NCBI GenBank assembly: GCA_014529385.2
Contig: CM043949.1
Span: 144,109,242-144,173,241 of the forward strand
Direction: 5' to 3'
Source of the DNA: Adiantum capillus-veneris
Lineage: Eukaryota; Streptophyta; Polypodiopsida; Polypodiales; Pteridaceae
Length of the DNA: 64,000 nt
Shown: positions 25,619 to 38,359 of the stretch, in pieces
How the letters are laid out: each line of letters opens with the position of its first letter
Position numbering within the stretch: position 1 is the first letter of the stretch
The notes under the pieces: generated by a model
Told to the model about the DNA's origin: nothing
The model's input: the letters and a program-made list of their open reading frames with translations, nothing else
The model's database searches: none
Position numbers and translations under genes: made by a program

Positions 25619-27706
25619 TCATGCCTCTAGCGTTGTACTTGATTCTTCTTCAATTGAGATGGAGGAGTCTCCCTCCTCAGGGATTTCCATCATAGGTGCT
25701 TGATCAAATCTCAAAAAGTACTGCTTCAACCTCCATCCATTGACACGTGTTTTGTGGAGCCTACCATCTGCATCCATCAATCGGTAACTGCCATTGGCGT
25801 AGCGCTTTCTAATGAAAAATGGCCCCTCCCATCTTGGTGAAAACTTTTTATCCTTCCTAGTGTCAAACCTGTTATCATACCGTAGGACCAACATACCTTT
25901 CTTGAGACCTTTTGCCCTAAGTCCCTTCTTGAAGGTAAGTCGACGTTGCTCTGCCTGTGGTGCATAATAGTTGATAGCATCTTCTCTGTCAAGTTGAAGC
26001 CTCTCTAGATCAAGAATGGGGTTGTGGAGATGAGCATTAGGACGTTCAACCTACCCAGCTAGCACCCTGAGACTAGCCAATTGTACTTCAATGGGTAAAA
26101 TGGCTTCCTTACCAAACACCAAGTGATATGGTGTGAACCCAAGGGATGTACGAAATGAAGTGCGATAAGCCCAAAGTGCAGCCATAAGATTCTTGTCCCA
26201 ATCACTTTTGTGATTGTTTACATGTTTAGTGATGATCTTGCAGATCATACCATTTACCTTTTCTACCAAACCATTGCATTGTGGGTAGTAGGGAGTTGAG
26301 TGTCGTCGTGAGATACCTAACTTCTCCATTAGCTCTCCTACAAGGTCTCCTCTAAAACCTGGTCCCTTGTCAGAAATTATTTCAAGAGGAGTGCCAAAAT
26401 GGCAACAAATGTTTTCAAATACGAACTTAGCCACTTCCTTAGCTGTAATCCGGGTGGTGGCAAGTGCTTCAGCCCACCCGGCCATGTAGTCCACACCCAT
26501 GATGATATAAAATTTACCTGATTGGCTCCTTGGCAAAGGCCCAATAGCATCAATTCCCCATTTCTCAAATGGTCCATATGAGATTATAGGAGTCTGTGGC
26601 TCATATGTGAGCCTCCTATCCCCTGCCTTTTGACATTCCTTGCATTTTTTACACCAATGATGCACATCCCTATGTACACTAGGCCATACAAACCCGGCTT
26701 GTAGAATCTTTCTACTAGTGATGTCAAGTGCAAAGTGTCCTCCGCAAACACCATCATGGCAACTTGAAATGATTTCAGTGATCTCTCTAGACAGAGGTAC
26801 ACGTCTAAGAATTTGATCCTTACCCTTGCAGTAGAGGTCGTCATTGATATGGTGGTATTTTGTTGCCTTGCGAACAATCCACTGCTTTTGGCTCTTAGTA
26901 AGATCTTTAGGACACTCTCCTGTGTCCAAGAAACTCATGATGTCAGGCATAGCATCGCTACCTTGGAAGAGAGGCAGCTTCAACTTGATAGCACCCACCA
27001 CTGAAACATCTTGCAGCGTCTCTCTAGCTAGAGCATCTGCTTCTTGATTTTCTGCTCGAGGGACATGATGTAATTGTACAACTTGAAATTTCCCTAAAAG
27101 TTCCTTGACTTTGCGCAAATGGCCTAGCAAGCTATGATTTTTACAAGCCCAAGTTCCTTGTATTTGTTTTATTAAAAGCATGGCATCACCAAATACATTT
27201 AACCGTTGAATGCCCTGTGTCACACACCACTCTAACCCAAGAGTTAAGGCTGTATATTCTGCCTCATTGTTAGAGTGAGAATCCAAGAGATTCCCAATGG
27301 AGAAAACCTTATCCCCTTTCTCGTTGAAGATGACAATGCCTACAGCAGCTTTGTCCACTTTCCTCTTGTAGGCTCCATCAAAGAAAAGAGAGTGAGTCTC
27401 CTCTACCTTAGGGACTTGCAGTACGGGTGTAATATCTTGATCATTTGGCTTTATCTTTAGATTCTTTTCATAGTGGCGATGAGTGAGAATACCTCCTAGA
27501 CTGGCCCTTGTGGAGTTCTCCACTTGCATTGTGTAGTCAAACTCTTGCAGCCTTGTGAGCCATTTGGAAATCCTAGAAGAAAAATCCATGTGCTGCATTA
27601 CATAAGGAAATACTTCTTCCATTGTTAAGATTATGAATGTTCTAGACAATAAATAAGAGAGAAATTTGGTGGTAGCAAACATTAATGCAAGCACCATGTG
27701 CTCCAC
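25619..27706 (-). pseudogene. Gypsy unit 2: RNase H-integrase and C-terminal domain
   Basis: Duplicate of 17019-19106 at +8600. Same domains, same TAG at 26051-26053. One replacement seen: Ala for Thr in ITAKEVAKF (26443 region). Confidence 0.85.
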
Positions 27707-27712
27707 TGTCGT

Positions 27713-28675
27713 CTATCCCTTTTCTGATGGAGTCATCATTTGACTAGAGAAGTAGATAGGACACATGAAAGAAGTTTGAGGATCCTTTTGCATCAATACA
27801 GCACCAAGTGTGTCATTGCCCACATTAGGGTTTACATAAAATGGCTCGTCCCACTTTGGAGGTGCTATGGTGGGAAGTGAAGCTAGACTTTGTTTTACCT
27901 CATTGAATTGTTGTTCATTTTTTTCACTCCAAGTGAAAATCTCTTGATGGGTAACTTGTTGTAAAGGAAGAACCACTTGGGAGAGCAAGTGAATGAACCT
28001 ACTCAAATACCTCACCTTTTGAAGAAAAGAGACCAATTGCTTTGTTGTGGTGGGAGAGGTCAAAGCCAGCAAGGCTTGAACCTTGCTTGGGTCAGCTTCA
28101 ATGCCATTGGCCGAGATCACATGGCCAAGAAGAGTAACCTTGCTTTCACCAATGTGGCATTTCTCCACATTGAGTTGGCCCCCCAAAGCTTGTAGCCTAG
28201 CTAGACCTTCATAAACTTTCTCCAAATGAAGAGAGCGAGAGCTATAGATACAAAAGTCATCAATAAAAACACGGATTGATTTTCCAAAGAATGGTTGAAA
28301 AACAAATGTCACATATCGCTAAAAAGTGGCTGGAGCATTAGTGAGACCAAAAGGCATAACTTTGTAAGCAAAACATCCCCATGGTGTGATGAAGGTTGTC
28401 TTCTTTTTATCTTCTTCAGAGATGCTAATTTGGAAGTAGCCTGAGTAGCCATCACATACCGTGTAGCGCTCATGTCCTGCTACCTCATTGAGTATTTCGT
28501 CTTGAAAAGGAAGAGGAAAATGGTCCCTCTTTGTGGCTGCATTAAGAGGCTTGTAATCAACAAAAACCCTCCACTTACCATTCTTCTTTGGAGTGACTAC
28601 CACTGGAGAAACCCACTCTGAGTCTTCAACAGGATAGATAAAACCGGCTAGAACCTCACCTCTTTGAGCAGGGCG
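27713..28675 (-). pseudogene. Gypsy unit 2: RT and first RNase H
   Basis: Duplicate of 19113-20075; same TAG codons at 27713-27715 and 28319-28321, same FIDDF box. Confidence 0.85.
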
Positions 28676-28707
28676 TCTTGTTGAATTACTCCTAGCCGCC
28701 TGAGCTT

Positions 28708-29595
28708 CTACACTACAGGTATACTTCCCTCCTTGAGCTTAATGTGATGTTGAACTACTGTGATGCCAGTGATTTTATCATATTCATCAATGAACAATGT
28801 GGTAAAATTACTTAGCATCAAAATATAATCTTCACGCTCCTTCCCACACAACTCACTAGAGAGCATTTGATGTAGCTTACGTGCTTCTACCAGAGGTTGT
28901 ATACCTGGTGTCTCCCCTTGGTTTGATGATGAGGCATCAGGTTGCTCCATCTTCTTAGGGTCCTTGAGAATGATCCCCATCACCTCAATGCTACTATCAC
29001 TTTCTTCACTCACTGTTGACTCCTACTCTGAAGTGGTTGAAGATTCACCACTAGAAAACTCATCCATAGAGGTTTCTAGATCCATGTCGCATTGCCGACC
29101 TGTCTTCGTGTCGTAAAGTATTGGCCTACCTTTTGCATCCTTCATATGGATTATGCCGGTGCCCTAGTCCTGCTTAGCTCTCATAGCCATAAGCCAAGGC
29201 CTCCCTAGAATGATAGGATAGCCCTCCCCTTTGTGTGGCATGACAAAGATGTCCACATCTACGTCGGTGTTGAATGCCTTTATCCTAACTGCATTTATGA
29301 CACCAACACATTGAACTTTTAAATTATTTGCCATTTTGGCTCGGCATGGTGCCGGCCGACTCACCTCTAAACCCAAACAGTGCATCATTTTTTCACTCAT
29401 GACGCATATTTGTGCACCACCATCGATATATATATTGGAGATGTGTTTCCCTTTGATGTAAGCATCCATCACTGGTAGTATGCCATCTAGATTCCTCCCA
29501 GAGATAGCCCCAGCTATCTTTGGCTTTGGTCGTCTCGTGCTAACCATCTTTGTCCATTGTCTCCTCACCCTAGGTGCTAGGTGGAGTAATTCGGG
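28708..29595 (-). pseudogene. Gypsy unit 2: protease and linker
   Basis: Duplicate of 20108-20995 with the same stops (28708, 29023, 29164, 29596). Confidence 0.8.
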
Positions 29596-29892
29596 CTAGG
29601 TGATTTTTGGGCCCTGCACAGAAACATCTTGAACCAAATCATATGGTTTAGAACATTCACCCAAAGAGAAATCTACAATGTCAATTTTACGTCGTGACTT
29701 GGACGGCTTTTTGCTAGATTCCCCTTTAGTCTTCATCTTTTCTTCCTTTTGGGAAGATTCACCATGCCTGACGCGTTTTACCCCTATGGCATCTACTCCT
29801 TTAACCTTGGTCTTATCCTCCTCCATTTTCTCCTTTCCTTTACCTTCAAGACTAATGACGCTTACTGTTTGATTGCCAACTGGTGGTGGGGG
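29596..29892 (-). pseudogene. Gypsy unit 2: truncated Gag C-terminus
   Basis: Matches 20996-21292 and stops in the proline-rich run. The next base pair begins host retroelement sequence (TCTTATTAATTAAG). Confidence 0.85.
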
Positions 29893-30212
29893 TCTTATTA
29901 ATTAAGATTTAACAGCGACACACACATCCTATACATAAGGTTTTTCTTTTTTAAAGAAAAATCGGGATGCTGGCTTTGGAATTTCTCTTTGAAATCGAGT
30001 TCTAAGTTGGACCCACAGTCTGTAATCCCTTGATCGGTTGACTAGTGATAGGTGGTCCCTTTTAGACTCTATTTTTGGTTCCCTGCTCACGGCTACTATA
30101 GTCTTTGACTTTGTCGGTTGAAGGTTTGTAGGCCCGAAAATATTACAATTACTGTTTTATATTTCTATTTATGTTGACTCTGTTTCCTTTTTAGGATTGC
30201 TTACCCTATAGA

Positions 30213-31757
30213 ATGACAGCTCGCATGAGCACTAATCACAACCCTGAGAATCATGCAAAGATTCTCGAACAGATTAAGCTTTACCTTAAGGACCATAAAC
30301 CAAAGAATTCCTTGGAAGTGAACTAGACCTTTCCTCTCTAGGAAGGCCAAAGATTGTATTACCTACTATGGCAAATATAAGTGAACCTCACCTCACTGTT
30401 TTTGCTGACTCTTGCTCTCTCAGAAGGATTGGAACTGACCTCGGAGCCCCTCTCAGTGGCCACTTCTCTTGTTCTCAGATGTATTAGCAGCTTGGATGCT
30501 TCGCAACTAATTTATGATTTGGCACTTACCTCTGACAAAAAATTATCTGTCTTACATATGCTATCGGTTAATGATTGGGTTAAGATTTTAGCAACTTTGG
30601 ACAAAGACTCCATGGAAGGAGTAAATTTAATTTCCCAATACATTGCCCAGCTTCCTCTATTATCCTCATAGTATCAGGAAGAGCTTGTTCTGTTCTCCTC
30701 CTCTGGTGCAGATCTGTCTAACTTTATTAGGAAGTTATGTGGGCTTAATCCCTCTTTTGTCTGCGCACCCGCAACTACTCCTTCTATTCCACAAACTGGT
30801 GGTATCTTCTGTCGGGATAGTGCAGCCCTTGAAGTTGTTAAGGAATTTCAGAGTAATCTTTGCTCCCTCAATGACTCAAACCTCCTTGAGATGGTGCCCA
30901 AAATCTCTAAAGTTTTTCCTCTCTTGCCTGTAAGATAAATTGAAATTGAATCCCTCGGGGTTGACCATCAGCTTTGGGTCTTGCCCAACAAAGCTTTCTT
31001 AGCTCTTATTTTAAGTGAGATCTGTGTTTACCTAGCCAACCTCCCTACCTCTATTGTGGAAGATTGCAGAATCAATATTCTTAAAGGAGGGAAATTATTG
31101 GATAAAGGTGAGCTCATCAAAGCACCCTTCAACCTCAATCTCATCGACCACTCCAAGTGCCCCTCAAATACAGGACTGTACATCTGTACCAAAGGAAACA
31201 TGGAATTTGCAAAAAGTAACCCTGATTTTTACACAGAGTTCATCTGGAATGTCTTTTGTCCTTATGTAAAATGTGCTTGCATATTTCTTGACCCTAAAGC
31301 CTCTTGTGAATCTAGCATCATGTGGTTTGATCATGCTATCTGGTTTATTCTCAACCATCTGGACTTACTGTTCCCGGAGAAACTTGTGGACTTTCATCTT
31401 TCCCTCATTTGCTCTTGGTTAGGTGGTCAGGCTAAGCAGATTTTAATTGCATAGATTGCCTTCAAAATCATCCGTGGACTTATGCATGATATCTTGAAGG
31501 AGTTAAAAGCTGATGAACCTGGCATTTACTTAACAACTTATGCTAACTTTAAAGGTGTTAAGCTCATCACTAGTCTTCTTAAACCTTGTAATGATGAGGA
31601 TGACTCCCCTGCTCTCAAAAGGGCTAACTCTTTGATCACTCCCAACTCCTTCACTTCCTTCTTAGCACCTAGTTCATCCTCTAACCGAGGAAGAGTTCGT
31701 AGCTTTACAAGAGGAAGAGGCAGATCTCCCCCCATCAGGAACTTCCCTGAATTTTAA
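30213..31757 (+). pseudogene. ORF1 of RT retroelement copy A, decayed
   Basis: Starts MTARMSTNHNPENHAKILEQ at 30213 and hits TAG at 30324-30326. Coding-like sequence continues in changing frames: 30480-30668 (SLDASQLIYDLALTSDKK), about 30670-30935, and 30960-31757 in one frame with a single TAG at 31452. The last part has conserved-looking Cys and Trp residues (GLYICTKGN, FCPYVKCACIFLD, HAIWFILNHLDLLF) and ends RGRVRSFTRGRGRSPP. Total about 500 codons. No domain recognised; the RG tail suggests RNA binding. I suspect a Gag-like or ORF1p role by position only. Confidence 0.55.
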
Positions 31758-31769
31758 CCCCTGGGTGTA

Positions 31770-33777
31770 TTGCAGGTTGCTACAAGCCCTTGCAAAAGAA
31801 GAACTCTCAACAAAGAGGATCCGGAAAATGGTTTCATCTATATACACTGTCTCTTTCACAATGTACTCCTCGATTGGATTGAACCAAAAAATATTTTTTG
31901 TGGGTGCTTTGATCTATTTTTTGGTAATCACAAACTGCTTGACAATATAATCATAGGATGGAAATATCATCATCCCGTAAAAATGTTGATCTATAATAAT
32001 GACTTTCTTTGGCAGGATTCTATCCCTCATTGTACATGTATTCAATTTACCACTTTTTGCAGAAATTTTGAGGATTTTGGTAACCATGTTTGCACTTGTG
32101 ATCTTAGCATTATTGAAAATACTAAAATACGTAGAATTTTGCCCAAAGGGCTCAATCATATACCTAACTTTCCTAAAAACCCATACCTTGCCTCATCAAC
32201 TATACTAAGCTGTCTCACTCACCTTGTCAATGATCTCCGACTAGAGATGACAGTCCTACTGAACTTAAGGGAAGTAGTGAAGGAATGCTTCCTTCGTAAA
32301 ATTTCACAACTTCCTAGTAAATGGTTATCATTTGAATACTCTTGGCTTACTTCTTAGTTAACTCTTGATTTTCAAAAAATCTCTGATAAATGGTTTGTTG
32401 TCGGGCTTGACAAAAGCTCTAAGTGTCCCACTCTTGTTTGCAAATACCTAGGTTGGAAAGCCACTCGTAATCGAGTATCTGGTAAGGAATTCTATCATAT
32501 TAATACTACACCTCAAACTGTTTCCAATAAAATTTTTAAACACTTAGGACTGCTAGGCTACTCAGTTCCAAACACTAAGCTACCAGTGCTTTTTCCCACT
32601 TATCATATCCATAAACATAAGTTCAAGTGGATATCTGATGCCTCCAATTGTATCTTTACTGATATCACCAAGGATATTATCTTTTGCCTCCAATTGTATC
32701 TTTACTGATATCACCAAGGATATTACCTTTTGCCTAAACCTTATTTTATCTGAATCTGAGCTCATTTGTGCCACTAAACAGAATATCTACCAGGACTTCT
32801 TACATGTCCAGTATAATCCCTTCTGGCTTACTAAAAACTCTACGGAGGTTTCACTTAACCTTCCTCAACATATCTTCCGCATCTTCACTACTGACATCAC
32901 ACAATGTTACAAAAATATTCCCCTTAATGGGGATCTTGGCCTTAAGGCTATTCTTGCCAAGGTGATAAAATTGGATTTTTCCAATACTAGAAAGAAGAAG
33001 TTTTTCTACATCTCTCTTTACAAAAAACCTAGGTGGATTCACTTATCTCACTCCATGCACCCTACACTTTAATGAAGCTAAGCTTTGCTCTTACATATCC
33101 TGGCTGTTGAATAACTGCACTATTGTTTCAGGTGGTCTTTGCTTTAACCAATGCCTTGGTATCCCCATGGGTTTTCATGCTCTCCACTTATGTATAATAT
33201 TTACCTTGCTTTCTTTGAATATAGGTGGTGTCTCAAGACCATGGAAACCTACAAGAATAAACTTCCACAATTCAAACATACTTATAGATACATGGATGAC
33301 ATACTAAGTATCAACAATAGGCACTTCCCAAATGAAATTTGTCTGATTTACCCTCACTGCCTGAACGTTGAACCTACCTCTCTCCATGAGACCACCACAC
33401 CAAATGGGGCTTTCTGTACATCTGTCCAATTTATTAACCTGACAATATCCCTTCATACCCCATCTGTTGGTGGTTATGATCTTAGGTTTGTGTGGAAAAG
33501 GGATCTCCTTAATCTTCCACTCATTGAATTCATTAAAAAGAATAGCAACAAGCCCTACAAAGCTGCTATTAGCTCTTGTATTTGCCTACTACACTTAATT
33601 TGCTATTCTTCCTCTAGCCCTTCCCTTTCCTGGGAGGACGTCTTTTTGCTAATAAAAAAGTATTTCCTTAACGGGTTTAATAGAAATCAGATCTGTAACA
33701 CTATCATACAGGCTCTCACCCATCATAACTGGCCGGGGTTACATTATAAAAAAAGAGAATCTCATTTCTCTTATTAG
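31770..33777 (+). pseudogene. Penelope-related reverse transcriptase ORF2, copy A, decayed
   Basis: The frame is open from just after the ORF1 stop to TAG at 32355, continuing in frame to a 46-bp tandem duplication (32641-32732) that shifts it. Features in order: HVCTCDLSIIENTKIRRIL with PKGLNHIP (about 32085-32165), FVVGLDKSSKCPTLVCK (DKG-type box, about 32395-32440), HKHKFKWISDASN (about 32610-32650), RT motif A FTTDITQCYKNIPL (32885-32925), motif B GIPMGFSCSP (33160-33190, crossed by a 1-bp frameshift), motif C YRYMDDILSIN (33283-33315) and VWKRDLLNLPL (33490-33520). The stop at 33775-33777 is only a few bases before the terminal hairpin. No endonuclease domain recognised. Confidence 0.7.
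32641..32732 (+). repeat. 46-bp tandem duplication inside ORF2
   Basis: The unit beginning CCTCCAATTGTATC is present at 32641 and again at 32687; 46 is not a multiple of three, so the frame shifts. Confidence 0.9.
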
Positions 33778-33780
33778 GTA

Positions 33781-33843
33781 GTAGGCCCATACACAATGAG
33801 CCTACTACCGACCCGTTGTGTATGGCGCCTGGGATAGGGCGGG
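33781..33843 (+). other. 3' terminal hairpin of RT element (copy A)
   Basis: CCATACACAA (33787-33796) pairs with TTGTGTATGG (33816-33825). The equivalent stem in copy 0 has CTAAT/ATTAG in place of ACAA/TTGT, so pairing is kept while sequence changes. Followed by GGGCAC and (CA)n. Confidence 0.65.
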
Positions 33844-33871
33844 CACAACACACACACACACACACACACAC
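33844..33871. repeat. (CA)n at copy A/copy B junction
   Basis: Short CA tract between the 3' end of copy A and the 5' end of copy B, with poly-C at 33899-33919 just inside copy B. Confidence 0.95.
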
Positions 33872-35672
33872 TATGGTATTGTAAGTATTCTGATTACACC
33901 CCCCCCCCCCCCCCCCCCCTCCCCAACACACATTGATCTTGCCTGGAAAATTGATGGAACAATTTTTACCGCTTAATAACATGCCATTTAATGACTATGG
34001 GACCCGGCCCTTGAATATTAAAGCTTATAAGTTTTTTCTGGAGTGTTGAGCATGAGTAAATCTCTGTTCTCGTTACGTTGAGAAGGCGGCCTCTTCTTCT
34101 CTCTGGCTATGGATCTCCCCTCTCAAGGGTATCTGCGTGCCGTTTGATGATTTCACACAATGGAGGGCGGCTTGGCTCACTCATTACTCAAGCTCAGAGG
34201 ACTGGCACTCCACCCTATTTAAACAAGGTGGACTTGTACACTATGCATACTACTCTTGAACATTAGGAGATGCTGATACTTAGCATGGGATTTGGTTGAT
34301 AAAATTAGCTAGCATCCACTGTTTGATCACATTCGAGGGGTTTTCTTCCTACTATTTTTCTGGAAGGAAACTGTGTGCAACATAAGTTTTATACTACTGT
34401 GTAATTTTGGGCTTTTTTTCAAAGCCGCTGCAGGTTTGTTTTGATTACAGTCAGTACCTATTTTTCGGCAAAAAACTGGTTTTTTTCAATAAAAAGAGGT
34501 TAATCTTGGCCTTTGTAGCATATAAGGCGCTGGGTTACTTGTAATACTATTTGTATGCACAGTATGAAAAAAGTGGACATCATGTACACTTTGTAATGTG
34601 TGGCTGGGCATAACACACCGTTTTTGGAGGGGCTACTAGTGGTTGATGAAATATTTCACTGTTCTACTCTTTCTGAAGGGAAGTATATGGCAATTTTTGG
34701 CTTAGCATGTGTGTGAAAAGAGACTGAGCAAGGACTCTATAAAAGTTGTACCTCGTTTAAGGATGGATTCCAACTATTGTTTCAGCCACTTGTATTATTG
34801 TATGGCATGTTGTCTACCTCTTTTTGTCACTTGGAAAACCTGCCGTAATAAGGAAACACTAAATTGTTGTATTTTCGGACCCATATACTAGGATATGTTG
34901 CTATCATGGGTAGGATTATGATCCGTGACATTCCTTGAACGACTTGATCATTATCTTTGATTGCAACAATGCTTTACAACATTTGTACTCACAATTTGTC
35001 CTGTTTTGGACGGGCTAGGCCTCTACCACTTGGCTAGCTATTAGTTTATGAATAATAAGATTAAATTGCATTGGACTCCATTTCTAAACAGTATTACAAC
35101 ATCAGTTCTATACTTAGAAGGAAATATCTTTGCTTAAATACCAATAAAACCCCACTAATATGATAGATAAATAAACTCATGCAGTTTGGTTTCTTGAGGG
35201 ATTATAGCACTGAGATTAGAAGTGATAATCTGTCACTTAGATTGGAAGTAATAATTAAACCTATTAACCTATAAACTCAAAGGTTGACTATGGACCTAGC
35301 TTGTTTAAAGTAAAAAGGTTTTGTAAGATGGACATGGATAACAACTGGTATGGTCCATTGATACCTATAAAAAACATCCAAGGATAACTAAATTGTTGTC
35401 TTGTTTGGATGGATGCAAGTACGGACTATCTTATGTTGGAAGGTTTCTTTACTTTGGCAAGCTACCCTACTTTGGATGGAACACTCACTAATGACTTGGG
35501 AAGTTCTTTTACTTTCTGCATATACTGAAAGTTGATCTCTTTCCTACAAACATTGTACTTAAATAATTCTAATACTTAGTTGTTTTTGTACATATCTATT
35601 CCTTGATTCCATTGCCTGCTGTCTTTTGAATGTAAAAATTCAATTATGTCTTATTGATTAAGATTTAATAGC
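33872..35672 (+). mobile_element. RT retroelement copy B, 5' fragment
   Basis: It begins CTATGGTATT right after (CA)n exactly as copy A does at 13175, and stays similar to 13178-15055, then runs through the site where copy A has the gypsy insertion (35460) and 190 bp beyond it. About 300 bp including the hairpin is missing at 34228. It ends at a CA tract that corresponds to the short internal CACACAC of copy A (29905), so nothing of ORF1 or ORF2 remains. No gene. Confidence 0.75.
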
Positions 35673-36198
<526 letters not shown>

Positions 36199-36202
36199 CT
36201 CC

Positions 36203-36233
<31 letters not shown>

Positions 36234-36241
36234 ACACACAC
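36199..36241. repeat. (C)n(CA)n tract
   Basis: Nineteen or so C followed by CA units; again poly-C next to CA at a copy boundary. Confidence 0.95.
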
Positions 36242-36563
36242 ATATGGTGATGTTAAAACGGGGATTAACTCCCTATGGTATACTGGAGGGGCCTGTCACC
36301 ATTGCCTCGGTATAATTAATTGGGGTTTAGTCTCAATATCTTGTATTGACCTAGGAAATCTCTTGTAAAAAAGGGAGGTGTGTATTTAAGAAGTGAAATT
36401 CTTAAATAGGAAAATTGATGGTGGATTCTTAATATATTACTTAACACCTAGTGAGTTAAGGAAGGGTTTGGGCGAGCTGGCTTGACTCCGCATATGGTGT
36501 CTTTTAAGCTTGATGATGCGGTGGCCCCCCTGACGACATCTGCCGTACAACGCATCTCTTGTG

Positions 36564-36706
<143 letters not shown>

Positions 36707-36790
36707 TACGAGACAGCGCTGATGCTTCTTCCCCCTCTTGAAGACGGATCCGCCTTACTGCTATGAATGGAATTTAGCTATTGGCTCCAA

Positions 36791-36824
36791 ATCCGATAAA
36801 TGGTGAGCTTCCATGCTCACTTAG
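36791..36824 (+). promoter_or_regulatory. Conserved hairpin, GTGAGC variant
   Basis: GTGAGC (36803-36808), loop TTCCAT, GCTCAC (36815-36820), TTAG (36821-36824), preceded by CGATAAA. The G-to-C change on one arm is matched by C-to-G on the other, relative to 2820. Confidence 0.5.
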
Positions 36825-38156
36825 CATTGGTACTAGTGTACTTTTGTGGTACGTGTGTGTACTAGTGAAATGTGTCTGTACCTTGAGATTGTGAGGATTT
36901 AGCCCGGAAGGGTGTGTGTGTTGTTCGCTCTGTGGCAAAAGTCAAAGACAAGCAAGCTATTGTGGAGCTAGATGCTCCGACTCAATCTCACGTGACTTTG
37001 AAATCAATATGGACTACTATCCGAGCTACTTGGTTGTGGTCTGATTCACCTTTTGATATTGTAGTAAAACTCATGCATGTTCTTCACTATACTAAGTCGA
37101 TGTATGACAATTATGAAAATAGTTGGCTACTTTATCTAACCCTTAGGTATCCGCGGATCTGGTTTTTTTAATCTCTTTCAAGTTCAATGGAAATTTCCAA
37201 ATTTTGTCTACTAAACTGTTGTAGGGATGTATATTCACAATAAAATACATTGAAAGATCTTCTCAGTGCAGGTTAATGGCTGCCTTGTGTTTCCATAAAA
37301 AAAAGTAATATCTGATGGTTCTATGACCCTACTTTATGGTAGGTATTGGCTTAGCTTTGCGGTATAAGTCAAACGGCCTGGAAAGGTAGCTAGTGCGGTT
37401 ACATTTCTCTGATGTAGTGCTTCTAGGGTTTTGGTATTATGCTTAACTATCTTACTCAGGTACGGTCTATACTTGTTATCGTTGTGTGACAGTTCACTGG
37501 CAAGATACTCATGTGGCCAAATACAGTTGTATGGTTAAAATGGCAAGTGGCCGAATGTGGTTATGAGTATGGTTGTGAAGGGTATGAAATGTGGCCAAAT
37601 ATGTTGTGCTTGGTACGTTATGGCTGCCCAGTGGACGAATATGGGTGCTAAATCTAAATATGGATGCTCATATGGCCGAGTGGTTGTGAATATGTTAAGA
37701 AGGGTTGTGGCCGAATATGGTTGTGGATATGGTTGCCAAGTATGGTTGCACATGGTACCTTATGGCTGCTTATATGGCCAAATATGGTGTTTATTTCATC
37801 TTATGTAATGGGTATTGACACTCCTTGGGCATATGGAACAACTAGGGTACTTGAATGCTAAGTTGCATTTATACGCCTGTATAACAAAAATTGTATGTAT
37901 ATTTTGATATTATACACTTTATACCGGAATTATATGTGTATATCCAAATAAAAATTATTTCGATCGAACAATTATATGTGTATATCCAAATAAACATTAT
38001 TTCAATTGAACAATCAAAATATATTTTGATTGAACAATATTTTGATCGAAATATATTTTGAGCAAAATGCCGTTTGCCTTATAAAAAAGGCACCGTGACA
38101 ATTCGAACGAACTATCATGATAGCTATTGCTGATAGAGATAGAGATAGAGAGAGCA

Positions 38157-38276
<120 letters not shown>

Positions 38277-38359
38277 ATAGTAGCTGTCTTTGATAGCGAA
38301 AGAGCCTTTGTGAGTCAGGTAATTTCTTCTTCTCCTTACAATTTCTAAAAAAATTTCTT

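Larger units (their letters stand above)
15056..29892 (-). mobile_element. Tandem Ty3/gypsy (Tat-lineage-like) retrotransposon array
   Basis: On the minus strand the order is partial internal region (29892-25591), LTR (25590-23644), full internal region (23643-16991), LTR (16990-15056). Repeat offset is 8588 bp at the left, rising to 8600 after a 12-bp indel. The internal regions differ by one seen substitution (at about 17863/26443). A second RNase H, LTRs near 1.94 kb and an extra ORF before gag fit the Tat/Ogre-type lineages. Gag-pol has shared stop codons, so the duplicated element was already defective. The left flank is GGCAAG; the right end was deleted together with part of the host element. 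Confidence 0.9.
29893..33843 (+). mobile_element. RT retroelement copy A, coding half
   Basis: This resumes copy A after the gypsy array. The first bases (TCTTATTAATTAAGATTTAA then CGACACACAC) align with 35649 onward in copy B and with 42540 onward. It contains a leader, ORF1, ORF2 and the 3' hairpin, ending in (CA)n. Without the gypsy array copy A is about 6 kb. Confidence 0.75.

Noticed and set aside
37500-37860. ATATGG-rich stretch as satellite DNA
   Set aside because: The repeats are irregular and occur only within a duplicated retroelement leader.
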